From IMG/VR virus record IMGVR_UViG_3300020000_000011, positions 1 to 64,000 of that record: a DNA stretch of 64,000 bases, one strand, 5' to 3'. The stretch is from a virus. A program made the position numbers and the translations under genes. Shown in pieces: positions 1 to 7,544 of this stretch. Within the stretch, counting starts at the first letter, position 1. Each line of letters starts with the position of its first letter. Below the pieces are notes generated by a model, which saw only the letters and a list, made by a program, of their open reading frames with translations, searched no databases and was not told the origin of the DNA.

Positions 1-1
1 C

Positions 2-148
2 GGCAACACCCTCGACGTGAAGTCGCCGTACAACGCCGACTCGACCGACCGTGAAGCCGCCCTCGCCGAAGCGCGCCGCCAGTTCGGCCCGCACCTCGAC
101 CGCAAGATCGAAGGCGTCGCCCGCCTCCCCGAAGAGACGGACGAGTGA
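2..148 (+). CDS. 3' end of a hypothetical protein (5' truncated)
   Basis: An open frame enters from outside the window and ends in TGA; 48 residues are visible. The visible part is charged, probably helical, and ends PEETDE. The next gene starts with a GTG overlapping this stop (GTGA), the same coupling used throughout the window, which supports the frame. No family is recognised. Confidence 0.6.
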   Translation, partial: GNTLDVKSPYNADSTDREAALAEARRQFGPHLDRKIEGVARLPEETDE

Positions 149-378
149 TCGTCTCCGACACCCAGTTGCAGATCTTCGTGATCTACGAGAACCCGGCCGA
201 CGTCCTCGTGCCGTGTTTCGTCACCCGAATGTGGGTGATCGAAGACGGTGAGCAACGTCCGTTGTGGGCGGCGATCGCCCGCACGTTGGACGGTGCCCGC
301 TCTGCGGTCCCGCCCGGCCTGTTCCGCCTCGACCGTTCCCCCGACGACGACCCGGTGATTGTCGAGTGCTGGCTGTGA
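145..378 (+). CDS. small hypothetical phage protein
   Basis: A 77-residue protein starting at a GTG that overlaps the previous stop. It contains IYENPADV and a CFVTRMWV strand followed by acidic turns, a compact alpha/beta pattern of the kind often seen in small actinophage proteins. No catalytic motif is visible and no function is assigned. It is translationally coupled on both sides. Confidence 0.65.
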   Translation: MIVSDTQLQIFVIYENPADVLVPCFVTRMWVIEDGEQRPLWAAIARTLDGARSAVPPGLFRLDRSPDDDPVIVECWL

Positions 379-584
379 CGCTGCGTACAGAGCGCCGCAA
401 GGGCGACCTGACACCGACGCACCTGGTGATCACCCCGACCGCGCAACGCACGATGTGTGGCCGGTTCCGCGACGTGACGTTCCCCCACCAGTGGCTCAAC
501 GCCGCCGTCACCGAAGCCAACCAGGGCCACGACATCTGGTTCTGCGCGAAGTGCGTGAAGGCAGCCGAGGCGCGCCTGACCTAA
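375..584 (+). CDS. small Cys-containing hypothetical protein
   Basis: The GTG at 375 overlaps the previous TGA, giving 69 residues; the open frame extends further upstream, but that would invade the preceding gene. A single Cys (MCGRF) and a CAKC pair near the C-terminus could bind a metal together with nearby His residues. The family is unknown. Confidence 0.6.
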   Translation: MTLRTERRKGDLTPTHLVITPTAQRTMCGRFRDVTFPHQWLNAAVTEANQGHDIWFCAKCVKAAEARLT

Positions 585-601
585 CATCGGCGCTCGTGAC
601 G

Positions 602-1090
602 ATGGACCACGAGACGATCCGCAAGTCGGTCAAGGCCCGCACCAAGGACATCCGCCGCAAGGCCCGCGAGTCCGCAGCGACCGACGCCGAACTGATCACC
701 CGCCAACTGGACACCGTCGACCTGATCGTCAACGGGGCCACCGTCCGCCAAGTCGCCGAACTGTTCGTGCGCGACATGTCCGACGTCACCGTCGACTACC
801 ACGCCGGGCTGGCGCTGCTGATCGACAAGTCGATCGACCGCTCGATCGCCCTGCGCGAAGAGATCACCGCCCGCCAACGCTCTCTCGTGTTCGCCAACAT
901 GCCCAAGGCCCGCGCCGGTGACCGCAACGCCGCCCAGATCGTCATCGCCGCCGACGGGATGCTCGCTTCGATCTGGGGTCTGCGTTCGTTGCGGATCGAA
1001 CGCCCGCCGCGCACCGGCGACCCGGGGATCGCCGACGCCGTCGGCGCGTACCTCGCCGGGCTGGCCGACTCCGTGAAGGGCAAGTCGTGA
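602..1090 (+). CDS. HTH protein, terminase small-subunit-like
   Basis: About 162 residues. Residues ~38-75 read as a helix-turn-helix (LIVNGATVRQVAELFV then VTVDYHAG), followed by long charged helices with a GDRNAAQ segment. This order (HTH, then helices with a GD-x-A stretch) resembles phage terminase small subunits, which bind DNA for packaging. The large subunit is 50 kb away, so another DNA-binding role is possible. A GTG at 596 is an alternative start, 8 nt after a TAACAT box (582-587), which would give a nearly leaderless mRNA. The function is inferred from pattern only. Confidence 0.5.
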   Translation: MDHETIRKSVKARTKDIRRKARESAATDAELITRQLDTVDLIVNGATVRQVAELFVRDMSDVTVDYHAGLALLIDKSIDRSIALREEITARQRSLVFANMPKARAGDRNAAQIVIAADGMLASIWGLRSLRIERPPRTGDPGIADAVGAYLAGLADSVKGKS

Positions 1091-1329
1091 ACGACCAGGA
1101 ACTGAAACTGGAGCACTTCTACAAGGTGGCGACGATCGTCGACTCGGTGCAGGAAGCGTTCGAACTGGTGATGGTCGCCCTCGACGTGATCGCCGACGAC
1201 CCGCACATCGTCATCAACCCGATCTGGATCTACGGCTGCACCGGTCCCGACGGGACCACCGACAACACCCGCCGGTTCGAAGTCTCGATCTCGGGAACCC
1301 CGAAGAACCCGGCCCCCATTGCCCTCTGA
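1087..1329 (+). CDS. small hypothetical protein
   Basis: 80 residues, GTGA-coupled to the HTH gene. It begins with an acidic helix (NDQELKLEHFYK) followed by beta-rich sequence with an IYGCTGPDG turn. It is soluble and has no recognised family. Coupling to the terminase-small-like gene suggests co-expression only. Confidence 0.6.
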   Translation: MNDQELKLEHFYKVATIVDSVQEAFELVMVALDVIADDPHIVINPIWIYGCTGPDGTTDNTRRFEVSISGTPKNPAPIAL

Positions 1330-1343
1330 GTTACGGTAGCGGG

Positions 1344-1541
1344 GTGGCTTCCACTCGGATCTCGTTCGACCTGTCACCCGAGTTGTACGAGTTCGCTGCG
1401 GCACGGGCCGAGCGGCACGGGGTCAGCGTGAACATCTACCTGCGTGACCGGCTCGTTGACGCGTTGCAACGTCAGAAAGCCCGAGACGACGCCCGGTCCG
1501 AGCCGCGGTGGAAGCAGAGCATGACGAAGTCCAAACCATGA
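1344..1541 (+). CDS. ribbon-helix-helix-like DNA-binding protein
   Basis: 65 residues. The N-terminus TRISFDLSPELYEFAAARA has the alternating strand followed by two helices typical of ribbon-helix-helix (CopG/Arc) regulators, with GVSVNIYLRDRLVDAL as helix two. The GTG start is preceded by TACGGT at 1332-1337 with a 6-nt gap, so the mRNA is probably leaderless. The target operator is unknown. Confidence 0.6.
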   Translation: MASTRISFDLSPELYEFAAARAERHGVSVNIYLRDRLVDALQRQKARDDARSEPRWKQSMTKSKP

Positions 1542-1559
1542 GCATGGGAGACTGCCCCG

Positions 1560-1832
1560 ATGACTGACGTAGACGAGTCGTTCGGCGACGCCGAACCGGA
1601 AGACGCCTGGGATGCCGAGGACCCGGTCCCGGTCCAGATCGACAACCTGTTCTTGCGCCTCGCCGTGCTCGACCAGGTCGACGCCGGTGACCACGACCAT
1701 CTGCTGCTCAACCTCCTGCGCCACGCCTTCCTTCAGCGGTTCAAGGACGGGATCACCGACCGTGCCCGGCTGCGGATCGAACAGGCCCTGGAAGACATCG
1801 AGTTCGTACGAGGGAGGCTCGACAATGGGTGA
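1560..1832 (+). CDS. acidic hypothetical protein upstream of endolysin
   Basis: 90 residues with a very acidic first third (DVDESFGDAEPEDAW) followed by an amphipathic helical part. A GGGAG ribosome-binding site precedes the ATG. Its end overlaps the endolysin start by 8 nt, suggesting coupled translation in a lysis cassette. It has no recognised domain. Confidence 0.65.
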   Translation: MTDVDESFGDAEPEDAWDAEDPVPVQIDNLFLRLAVLDQVDAGDHDHLLLNLLRHAFLQRFKDGITDRARLRIEQALEDIEFVRGRLDNG

Positions 1833-2757
1833 CCGCTTCTTGACCGACATGGCCGACGTGCTGCGCGCCGCCGGATGCGAGGTCGTCGAACACCTCGGAT
1901 GGGAGAAGCGCGCCCGTTCCTCCGGCGGCTACGAACCCGGCCGACCGTGGGCGATCTTTTGGCACCACACGGCGTCGCGCCCGGGGACGTCGTCGGCGAG
2001 CAACGTCGCCTACATCATCACCGGATCCCCGGTCGCCCCGGTCGCCAACCTGTACCTGCACACCGACGGCGTCTACCACGTGTGTGCCGCCGGGGCGACG
2101 AACACCAACGGCAAAGGCAACGCCATGCCGGTCAGCAAGGGAACAATTCCCAGCGACCAGGCCAACACCTATGCGGTGTCGATTGAGGCCGGGAACGACG
2201 GTGTCGGCGAGCCGTGGCGTGAAGAGATGATCGACGCCTACTTCCGAGGCAGCAACGCGCTCGCCGCCGCGTACGGATTGAAGCCATCGGACATCGTCAG
2301 TCACTCCGCCTACACCTCCCGCAAGATCGACCCAGCAACCGCTCGTGCCGTCATCGGCGCATGGTCGCCGCGTTCGATCAACACCGCAGGCTCGTGGTCG
2401 CTGGACGACATGCGCGCCGAAGCCACCCGCCGGGCTAGCGCCCCGACACCACCACCGACAGGAGACGACGTGCAAGTACGACTGCTCATCCTCACCGACA
2501 GCGACGCCCAGTTCCTGGCGATGACCGACGACGAGGGCCAGGCGCTGTACGTCACTTGGGCCGGTCCCGGCGGCGAAGGCAGTGCTGCCGACAAGGCAGT
2601 CACGGCGCACCGCGCCGAGGCCAAGCGCAAGCGCCACAAGTTCGAACAGGAGGGCGACCTCGCCGGTCTGTTCAACTGTGTCCGTGTCGGCCCGCTTCCG
2701 TACGGCGACAGCAAGCACACCTGGGATGGCTCCGAGACATGGAGCAGCGCCCCCTGA
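1825..2757 (+). CDS. N-acetylmuramoyl-L-alanine amidase (endolysin)
   Basis: 310 residues. The N-terminal domain (~20-190) has the Amidase_2/PGRP layout: IFWHHTA with paired His at 47-48, a central NTYAVSIEAGN segment and a later SHSAYTSRKIDP zinc-site segment. These enzymes cleave the bond between N-acetylmuramic acid and L-alanine in peptidoglycan at lysis. A Pro/Thr-rich linker near residue 210 leads to a small C-terminal domain of unknown type, possibly for wall binding. There is no signal peptide, so export needs a holin, and the next gene fits that role. The open frame extends upstream of 1825, but ATG 1825 follows an AGGGAGG ribosome-binding site and overlaps the previous gene. Confidence 0.85.
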   Translation: MGDRFLTDMADVLRAAGCEVVEHLGWEKRARSSGGYEPGRPWAIFWHHTASRPGTSSASNVAYIITGSPVAPVANLYLHTDGVYHVCAAGATNTNGKGNAMPVSKGTIPSDQANTYAVSIEAGNDGVGEPWREEMIDAYFRGSNALAAAYGLKPSDIVSHSAYTSRKIDPATARAVIGAWSPRSINTAGSWSLDDMRAEATRRASAPTPPPTGDDVQVRLLILTDSDAQFLAMTDDEGQALYVTWAGPGGEGSAADKAVTAHRAEAKRKRHKFEQEGDLAGLFNCVRVGPLPYGDSKHTWDGSETWSSAP

Positions 2758-2774
2758 GCCTTCGGAGGTGAGCG

Positions 2775-3068
2775 TTGTTCAGAAACCGGAGCGTGATCGA
2801 GATCATGATCCTGGTGTTCACGTGCATCGTCGGGTTCTTCATCGTCGGTCTGAGCGTGCTCATCCTGGTCGTGGAGACACGCAACCCCGAGGCCGACACC
2901 GGGATCATCGCCAACACGCTCGCCTCTCTGGTGTCCGGCATCCTCGGCGCCCTGCTCGGTGTGATCGCAGGCAAGTCGTCGGCCGATTCGGAACTGCACC
3001 GCCGCCCCGACGGCCACTCCGACTCGATTGAGCAGCCGCCGACCGAAGAGATCAAGGTGATCGAATGA
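2775..3068 (+). CDS. holin-like membrane protein
   Basis: 97 residues from a TTG start with a strong GGAGGTGAG site just upstream. Two hydrophobic segments (about 9-33 and 45-65) are followed by a charged, acidic cytoplasmic tail. Size, topology and position directly after the amidase fit a holin, which makes the membrane lesions that release endolysin. Family membership cannot be proved by eye because holins are diverse. Confidence 0.65.
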   Translation: MFRNRSVIEIMILVFTCIVGFFIVGLSVLILVVETRNPEADTGIIANTLASLVSGILGALLGVIAGKSSADSELHRRPDGHSDSIEQPPTEEIKVIE

Positions 3069-3643
3069 GGCTGATCGCCCCGATCTACGGCCTGTCGTGC
3101 ATCGCTGCGGCGGGGGCGTTGACGGTGAGCACCCTGTTCGTCTACCAGACCGCGGCCGGTGTCGAGACGACGGCGACGACCACGACCACCTCGACGACCA
3201 CGACGACGATCCCCGAACCGATCCCCGGTCCGCGAGGTCCGCCAGGCCCGGCCGGTCCGAAGGGCGCCCCGGGCGCGCAAGGTGTGTCCGGCCCGCCGGG
3301 ATCCACCGGCCCGCAAGGCGTGTCCGGTCCGCCGGGGCCACCAGGCGCGCAGGGCGCCCAAGGCCAGCAGGGGTCGAGAGGCTCCGACGGTGCCCAAGGT
3401 CAGCGCGGTGCGACCGGCGCCACGGGCGCCCAGGGGCTGCCAGGTGCCACGGGAGCGGCCGGAACGCAAGGTCCGCCAGGATCGGTCGGTGCGACTGGTG
3501 CGGCCGGTGAGATCGGTCCACAGGGGCCAGCGGGGCCTCCCGGTCCGCAGTGCCCGATCGGGTTCCACGGTGCTGTGGTGGCGCTGCACCAGCGCGCCCC
3601 GGTCGACCAGGACCTGACGGTCGCGGTGTGTGTCCCCGACTAG
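3065..3643 (+). CDS. membrane-anchored collagen-like protein
   Basis: 192 residues: an N-terminal hydrophobic segment (~4-27), a threonine-rich linker (~38-50), then about 35 uninterrupted Gly-X-Y triplets rich in Pro, Ala and Gln, and a short end with [10 protein letters not shown]. Gly-X-Y repeats form collagen-like triple helices and are common in phage fibres. The membrane anchor and position beside the holin instead suggest a product displayed on the infected cell, or a spanin-like or adhesion role. It overlaps the holin-like gene by ATGA. Base use is GC-rich and repeat-driven. Confidence 0.75.
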   Translation: MRLIAPIYGLSCIAAAGALTVSTLFVYQTAAGVETTATTTTTSTTTTTIPEPIPGPRGPPGPAGPKGAPGAQGVSGPPGSTGPQGVSGPPGPPGAQGAQGQQGSRGSDGAQGQRGATGATGAQGLPGATGAAGTQGPPGSVGATGAAGEIGPQGPAGPPGPQCPIGFHGAVVALHQRAPVDQDLTVAVCVPD

Positions 3644-3667
3644 AACCCGGCTGCTACGGTTACGCCT

Positions 3668-3874
3668 GTGAGAAGGACCCGCTCTGATCCGATCCAGTTC
3701 CGTCTGTTGCTCGACGACTACGCCGTGCTGGAGCAGATCGCCGACGCCGCCGGGCAGACCCCGAAGGACTTCGTGATCGACCTGACCTTGAAGCGCGTCG
3801 CCACAGAGCGCCGCAAGATGAAGACGACCACGTCGAGGACGAGCACGGCGACGAACGCCGTCGCTGGCCGTTAG
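3668..3874 (+). CDS. ribbon-helix-helix-like small protein
   Basis: 68 residues; IQFRLLLDDYAVLEQIADAAG followed by KDFVIDLTLKRVA gives the strand-helix-helix pattern of CopG-type regulators. The C-terminal tail is basic and Thr-rich. A TACGGT box (3655-3660) ends 7 nt before the GTG, so the transcript is probably leaderless. It may be a second DNA-binding regulator at the start of the small-gene region. Confidence 0.6.
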   Translation: MRRTRSDPIQFRLLLDDYAVLEQIADAAGQTPKDFVIDLTLKRVATERRKMKTTTSRTSTATNAVAGR

Positions 3875-3924
3875 ACACACCTCACGTATAACCTCCAATA
3901 CCCTAGACAAGGACCTGACTCCCG

Positions 3925-4167
3925 ATGACCAAGCCCGCTGGACGCCCGTCCAATTTCGTCTCTGACCAGCACACCCTGTACTGCGGCTGGGTGATGGGCC
4001 TGATGGTCAAGGCCGGGCTGCCGTTCGAACCGGTCGCCGACGAGCACGGCAACTTCACCAACCGCGTCTCCGTCCCCACCCTGTCCGGGGTGGGGATCAC
4101 GCTGCTCATCCCACCCCCGCCGGACGACTGGAAGTTCCCGCTGATCGACGAAGCGATCACCCCGTGA
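3925..4167 (+). CDS. small hypothetical protein
   Basis: 80 residues opening TKPAGRPSNFVS and ending with a Pro-rich LIPPPPDDW segment. It has one Cys and a Met-rich hydrophobic stretch (WVMGLMVKAGL) too short to be a clear membrane span. The upstream sequence has TATAAC near 3888 and a CTAGACAAGGACC leader resembling the CAGAC leader of other genes here. No function is recognised. Confidence 0.6.
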   Translation: MTKPAGRPSNFVSDQHTLYCGWVMGLMVKAGLPFEPVADEHGNFTNRVSVPTLSGVGITLLIPPPPDDWKFPLIDEAITP

Positions 4168-4568
4168 ACCCGGCGTACACCGCCGCCCAGATGTGGGTCC
4201 GCAACCTGTCCGGCGACCAGGGCTGGCAAACCCACGTCTCGACACTCGACGAAGATGTCCTGCGCCACCTCGCCGCGCTGCTGAGGATCGAGGAACGCAC
4301 CACCAAGTCCCGCCGCGGGTTCGTCGAGATCCTGCTCGACCTGCTCCCCGCCCACGAATGCAACTGCGACAAACGGTGGACATCCGATGACGTCCCCCAC
4401 GCCGCCGACTGCGAACGACTGAAGGCGTGCACCTGCTACCGCCAGTGGTCCGGCCCGGCCCTGCACATCAACGACCACTCCCCTGACTGCGAGTTGATGC
4501 GCCGCTGGATCCCGGCGCGCCCGACGATGCCGGACAACTACGACGACGAGGAAACGATCGTGCCCTGA
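4164..4568 (+). CDS. tandem Cys/His (zinc-binding-like) protein
   Basis: 134 residues, GTGA-coupled. A helical first half is followed by two similar Cys/His units: ECNC...HAADC and ACTC...HSPDC. The two-fold repeat of C-x-C and H-x2-D-C suggests two structural zinc sites. No enzyme motif is visible. It is one of several Cys-rich small proteins in this run. Confidence 0.65.
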   Translation: MNPAYTAAQMWVRNLSGDQGWQTHVSTLDEDVLRHLAALLRIEERTTKSRRGFVEILLDLLPAHECNCDKRWTSDDVPHAADCERLKACTCYRQWSGPALHINDHSPDCELMRRWIPARPTMPDNYDDEETIVP

Positions 4569-4699
4569 TGCCGGACCGTAACAAGGAACTGTTGGAAGCC
4601 GCCCGGGCCTGGCGCGAGTCGCTGATCCCGAACACCTCGACCGCCGGACACGACACCGTTGTCCGACTGCTCGCTGCGATCGCTAGGTTCGACTCATGA
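4568..4699 (+). CDS. very small hypothetical protein (43 aa)
   Basis: An ATG overlapping the previous stop and a TGA overlapping the next ATG frame a 43-residue helical peptide (PDRNKELLEAARAWRESLIP). The double overlap continues the chain of coupled genes, which is the main evidence that it is real. Its function is unknown. Confidence 0.55.
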   Translation: MPDRNKELLEAARAWRESLIPNTSTAGHDTVVRLLAAIARFDS

Positions 4700-5007
4700 C
4701 CGACGAACCCGACCCGATCGACACCGAGTACGAGTTGATCATGCCGTTCATCGTCTGCCAGTCGAACGGTGGACCGTACGACGACGACTCGTTCGTCGCC
4801 GGGTGGGAGTTGGGCAAGCTGGACGTCGAGCTACCGACGCACGCTGCGCTCGGCTACCAGTCGTTGTCGCGGCTGGCGCACACCGGGACGGTCCCGCAGG
4901 TCGAGTTGTTGGCGATGAAGCACGGCTTCCGAGTGAGGCACGTGAGCGACGACCAGGACGGCTGGGTCAACATCGACCTGGAACGCATCGAAGACGGCGC
5001 CGAGTGA
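4696..5007 (+). CDS. acidic hypothetical protein
   Basis: 103 residues, acidic, with alternating strands (YELIMPFIVCQ) and short helices. A TAGGTT box at 4684-4689 lies 6 nt before the ATG, so a leaderless transcript may start here inside the preceding gene as well as read-through. No motif is recognised. Confidence 0.6.
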   Translation: MTDEPDPIDTEYELIMPFIVCQSNGGPYDDDSFVAGWELGKLDVELPTHAALGYQSLSRLAHTGTVPQVELLAMKHGFRVRHVSDDQDGWVNIDLERIEDGAE

Positions 5008-5285
5008 ACGACGGCGAACCGATCGGTGCGCTCGCCAACTATCCCGGCTGGGACGAGGAAACGCTGCGCGCCGAGATCCGGTTGCAGATCCCCGGCATCC
5101 CGTGCGAGATCTGTTCGGTCGGCAAGCTGCACACCCCGTCGAGCAAACTGTCGACCCGATACGTCCATCATCCGGCGAACCGGCCGTGCACCACCGTCAT
5201 GTCGTTGGAAGCCCTGACGTCGGTGGCCCCCGAGCCGCGGTGGGAGAGAGTGGCGAGCAACCGGTGGAAGTGGGTGCTGCCGTGA
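5004..5285 (+). CDS. small Cys-containing hypothetical protein
   Basis: 93 residues from a GTG overlapping the previous stop. IPGIPCEICSVGKLH contains a CEIC pair, with a later HHPANRPC that could complete a zinc site. GTGA overlap with the ParB-like gene suggests co-translation. The family is not recognised. Confidence 0.6.
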   Translation: MNDGEPIGALANYPGWDEETLRAEIRLQIPGIPCEICSVGKLHTPSSKLSTRYVHHPANRPCTTVMSLEALTSVAPEPRWERVASNRWKWVLP

Positions 5286-5854
5286 GCGTGTGGAAGAACC
5301 GCGTCAAGAACCTGACGATGGAAGTCCCCGAGGACCTACTGGCCAACCCGATGAACATGCGCCGACACCCCGGCGCCCAGCGGGATGCGATGCGCGGCTC
5401 GCTCGACGAGTTGGGCTGGATCGCCCCGGTCGTCGTCAACGACGTCACCGGCCGCGTTGTCGATGGACACCTGCGGATCGAGGAAGCCATCAGTGAGGGC
5501 ACCCCGGTGATCCCGGTGATCCACGTCGATCTCACCGAGGCACAGGAACGGCTGGCGCTCGCAGTGTTCGATCCGATCGGGTCGATGGCCCGCAACGACT
5601 CCGAGCGTCTCGACGATCTGCTGGCCTCGATCTCCACGAGCAACGAGTCGTTGCAGGCGCTGCTCGATTCGTTGCAGGCCGAAGAGATCGACTCGGCCCC
5701 GATCCACGGCGGGAAATCGAAGGACACGGCGTCGTTCGTGATCCTGTTCGAAGACTCCGTCGACCAGTCCGAGTTCGTCGGTTGCCTGGCCCTGTTGTCG
5801 GGCAACAACCCGGCCGACAAGCTGCTGCGCGTGATGCGAAACGCGATCTCGTAG
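5282..5854 (+). CDS. ParB/Srx-like domain protein
   Basis: 190 residues. Residues ~20-100 have the ParB N-terminal fold signature: a stretch of MNMRRHPGAQRDAMRGSL, then APVVVNDVTGRVVDGHLR with D61-G-H-L-R in place of the usual DGHRR. ParB-like domains bind DNA in segregation or act as nucleases or nucleotide hydrolases in phage modification and defence proteins. The C-terminal half is helical and lacks a clear HTH, so a CTPase/nuclease-type role fits better than centromere binding. It is the last gene before a hairpin at 5939-5972. Confidence 0.65.
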   Translation: MSVWKNRVKNLTMEVPEDLLANPMNMRRHPGAQRDAMRGSLDELGWIAPVVVNDVTGRVVDGHLRIEEAISEGTPVIPVIHVDLTEAQERLALAVFDPIGSMARNDSERLDDLLASISTSNESLQALLDSLQAEEIDSAPIHGGKSKDTASFVILFEDSVDQSEFVGCLALLSGNNPADKLLRVMRNAIS

Positions 5855-5938
5855 AACGCGCTATCATCCGCCGGTCGCCCAAGCTGGACGGGTTCGGCGC
5901 CCTGGGAGTTACGGACCGGACGCCGAAGGGTGATCAGG

Positions 5939-5972
5939 CAGCAGCACCGTGCCGGGAGGGCCGGTGCTGCTG
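5939..5972 (+). terminator. hairpin, terminator-like, after ParB-like gene
   Basis: A perfect 11-bp inverted repeat (CAGCAGCACCG / CGGTGCTGCTG) with a 12-nt GC-rich loop. No T-run follows, as is common for actinobacterial terminators. It separates the 3668-5854 gene run from the next unit. A TATCAT box at 5862-5867 lies upstream, so it could also be the 3' end of a short non-coding RNA. Confidence 0.5.
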
Positions 5973-6011
5973 ACGCGTTACAGCATCGTCGCATCTGGGT
6001 AGTGTGCGGCC

Positions 6012-6278
6012 ATGACAGACACCAACCCAGGCCCCGGCGGACCGCCGGAAGCCACACAGCTACCAGCAGAACCCGACCGCGAGGACCGCACCGACGTCGA
6101 GCGCGACGCGCGCGAAGGCCGCGAAGGTGAAGAGGGCGCCCCCGACGACGGCTCCGGCCCGCAGCCCCCAGGTTCCGGCTACCCGCCCGGCGAGTACCCG
6201 ACCGAAGGCACGTTCGGCTACCCGACCGGCGAAGAGGCCGAACCGAAGGACGAACCCGAGGTCGACCCAGAGGCGTAA
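6012..6278 (+). CDS. disordered Pro/Glu/Gly-rich protein
   Basis: 88 residues, almost entirely low-complexity acidic and Pro/Gly-rich. Its end carries SGYPPGEYPTEGTFGYPTG, closely matching SGYPTGMYPTTGTFGYG in the next gene, so the two share a short peptide module. The ATG lies 6 nt after TAGTGT (6000-6005), so it is probably leaderless. It may be a virion surface or linker protein. Confidence 0.6.
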   Translation: MTDTNPGPGGPPEATQLPAEPDREDRTDVERDAREGREGEEGAPDDGSGPQPPGSGYPPGEYPTEGTFGYPTGEEAEPKDEPEVDPEA

Positions 6279-6289
6279 GGTTCGGTCCC

Positions 6290-6637
6290 ATGACCGACAC
6301 ACTTGAAGTCACACCAACCGCGCTGCCAGCACCGAGCAAGCCGCCTGTCGGGTCGGGCTATCCGACCGGCATGTACCCGACCACGGGCACGTTCGGTTAC
6401 GGCAACATCATCCAAGGCGCCACCGATCCGCTGACAGCGACGGCCGGGACTCCTGGCTCGTGGGACAACCCGGGCGGGAAGATCCCGGCGAACGCCGCAG
6501 CGGCCAACACCGCGGGCGTGAACGCGTCACCGGCGACCGTGTGGACGACCGGCCAGTACGTGCAAGGCTCGACCGCCGGTGTGCCTGGCCAGATGCACTG
6601 GAACGGCACCGCCTGGGTCGCCGGTCCCAAGCCCTGA
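6290..6637 (+). CDS. decoration-like domain protein (shares C-terminal domain of the major tail gene)
   Basis: 115 residues. After a GYPTGMYPTTGTFGYG peptide, residues ~50-115 (GSWDNPGGKIPANAAAAN ... GQMHWNGTAWVAG) align well with the last ~60 residues of the 41761-42738 protein (GTWSAPASRPADAAAAN ... GEMHWTGSTWASG). Such add-on domains decorate phage tubes or capsids. A separately encoded copy could bind the virion surface. It ends at a strong hairpin (6645-6678). The function is inferred from the shared domain. Confidence 0.65.
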   Translation: MTDTLEVTPTALPAPSKPPVGSGYPTGMYPTTGTFGYGNIIQGATDPLTATAGTPGSWDNPGGKIPANAAAANTAGVNASPATVWTTGQYVQGSTAGVPGQMHWNGTAWVAGPKP

Positions 6638-6644
6638 GTCGCGA

Positions 6645-6678
6645 GGAAGGGACCGACGTCACGTTCGCGGTCCCTTCC
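6645..6678 (+). terminator. strong hairpin terminator
   Basis: A perfect 11-bp stem (GGAAGGGACCG / CGGTCCCTTCC) with a 12-nt loop, starting 8 nt after the stop of the decoration-like gene and before the promoter at 6768-6795. Confidence 0.65.
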
Positions 6679-6767
6679 CCTCGTACAACTCCAGCAGCAG
6701 GCACCCGGCGGAGGTGCGCCCGGCTCTCGGTTGTAACGACCCGATCGTAGAACTTCTCGCCCCCACG

Positions 6768-6795
6768 TTGCAATCGAGTAATAACACGCTATAGT
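6768..6795 (+). promoter_or_regulatory. promoter TTGCAA-N16-TATAGT, leaderless for 6802
   Basis: A -35 TTGCAA and -10 TATAGT separated by 16 bp, with TACCTC and then the ATG following directly. Transcription starting about 7 nt after the -10 would begin at the start codon. It matches the promoter family repeated through the window. Confidence 0.7.
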
Positions 6796-6801
6796 TACCT
6801 C

Positions 6802-7323
6802 ATGAACGAGACACAGACACCAGAAACCCTCCGAGCAGCCGCAGCCGCGGCCGACAAGGAAGCCGCTGACAGCTTCGAACGCTGCGACACCGACGGCTTC
6901 GTCTCCCAGTGGGCTTCCGGCCTCACCGCCGACAAGCTGCGCCGCCAAGCCCAGATCGTCGAAGACGGCGGCATGGCAGTCTTCCCCGCCCTGTTCGACC
7001 TCGACACCAACGCCCCGGTCCCGGCCCGCCTGGTCAAGACCCGCTACGGCACCAAGTTCGCAGTGTTCGCCACCGCCGCCGATGCGCTCGCCAACCACGC
7101 CAACGTGATCGCCTGGATCGACCCGTTCGTCTCCGAGAAGACGCTGGCTCGCAAGGGCTACAAGGTCGCTGACGTGTGGGCACCGGCAGTCGCCGACATC
7201 ACCGGCACGGGCCACGGCCTCTCCGGCTCCGCCTGGGTGATCACCCGGCGCACCGACGGCGGTTTCGACCCGAACGCGAAGCTGGCCGACGCCACGAGCG
7301 ACACCAAGGGCTGGACGTCATGA
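6802..7323 (+). CDS. hypothetical protein, first gene of small-gene operon
   Basis: 173 residues. It opens NETQTPETL, the coding version of the ACACAGACACC start seen in other leaderless genes. An Ala-rich helix is followed by an alpha/beta part with WASGLTADKLRRQA and a C-terminal VITRRTDGG segment. No family is recognised. It heads a chain of ATGA-coupled genes up to 7798. Confidence 0.7.
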   Translation: MNETQTPETLRAAAAAADKEAADSFERCDTDGFVSQWASGLTADKLRRQAQIVEDGGMAVFPALFDLDTNAPVPARLVKTRYGTKFAVFATAADALANHANVIAWIDPFVSEKTLARKGYKVADVWAPAVADITGTGHGLSGSAWVITRRTDGGFDPNAKLADATSDTKGWTS

Positions 7324-7544
7324 GCGCCTGGAAGCCCTCGGTCACCTACGCCAACGAGCGCCGCCAACGCTGGACTCGCAACGGCACCAAGACCTACGTC
7401 GCTCGCGGCCTGCGCGGCGTCGCCCGGCGGATCGCCGACGGGCACGAGCAGTACGAACGCTGCGACCACGTCCACGTCAAGCGCGGCCCGGCGATGGCCT
7501 GCGCCGAGCAACTCGCCCGCCACCTCAACGAGACGTCGTCATGA
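7320..7544 (+). CDS. small basic hypothetical protein
   Basis: 74 residues, rich in Arg and His (ANERRQRWTRNG, RGVARRIADGHEQYERCDH), so probably nucleic-acid or anion binding. ATGA overlaps join it to both neighbours. No known fold is recognised. Confidence 0.6.
   Translation: MSAWKPSVTYANERRQRWTRNGTKTYVARGLRGVARRIADGHEQYERCDHVHVKRGPAMACAEQLARHLNETSS

Noticed and set aside
1612-2757. Longer endolysin starting at 1612
   Set aside because: It would overlap the 1560-1832 gene entirely and the added sequence is Arg/Ser/Thr-rich shadow; ATG 1825 has an AGGGAGG site.
3200-3560. Tandem DNA repeat or CRISPR-like array
   Set aside because: The periodicity is 9-bp codon-triplet repetition from Gly-X-Y coding, with no spacer-repeat structure.
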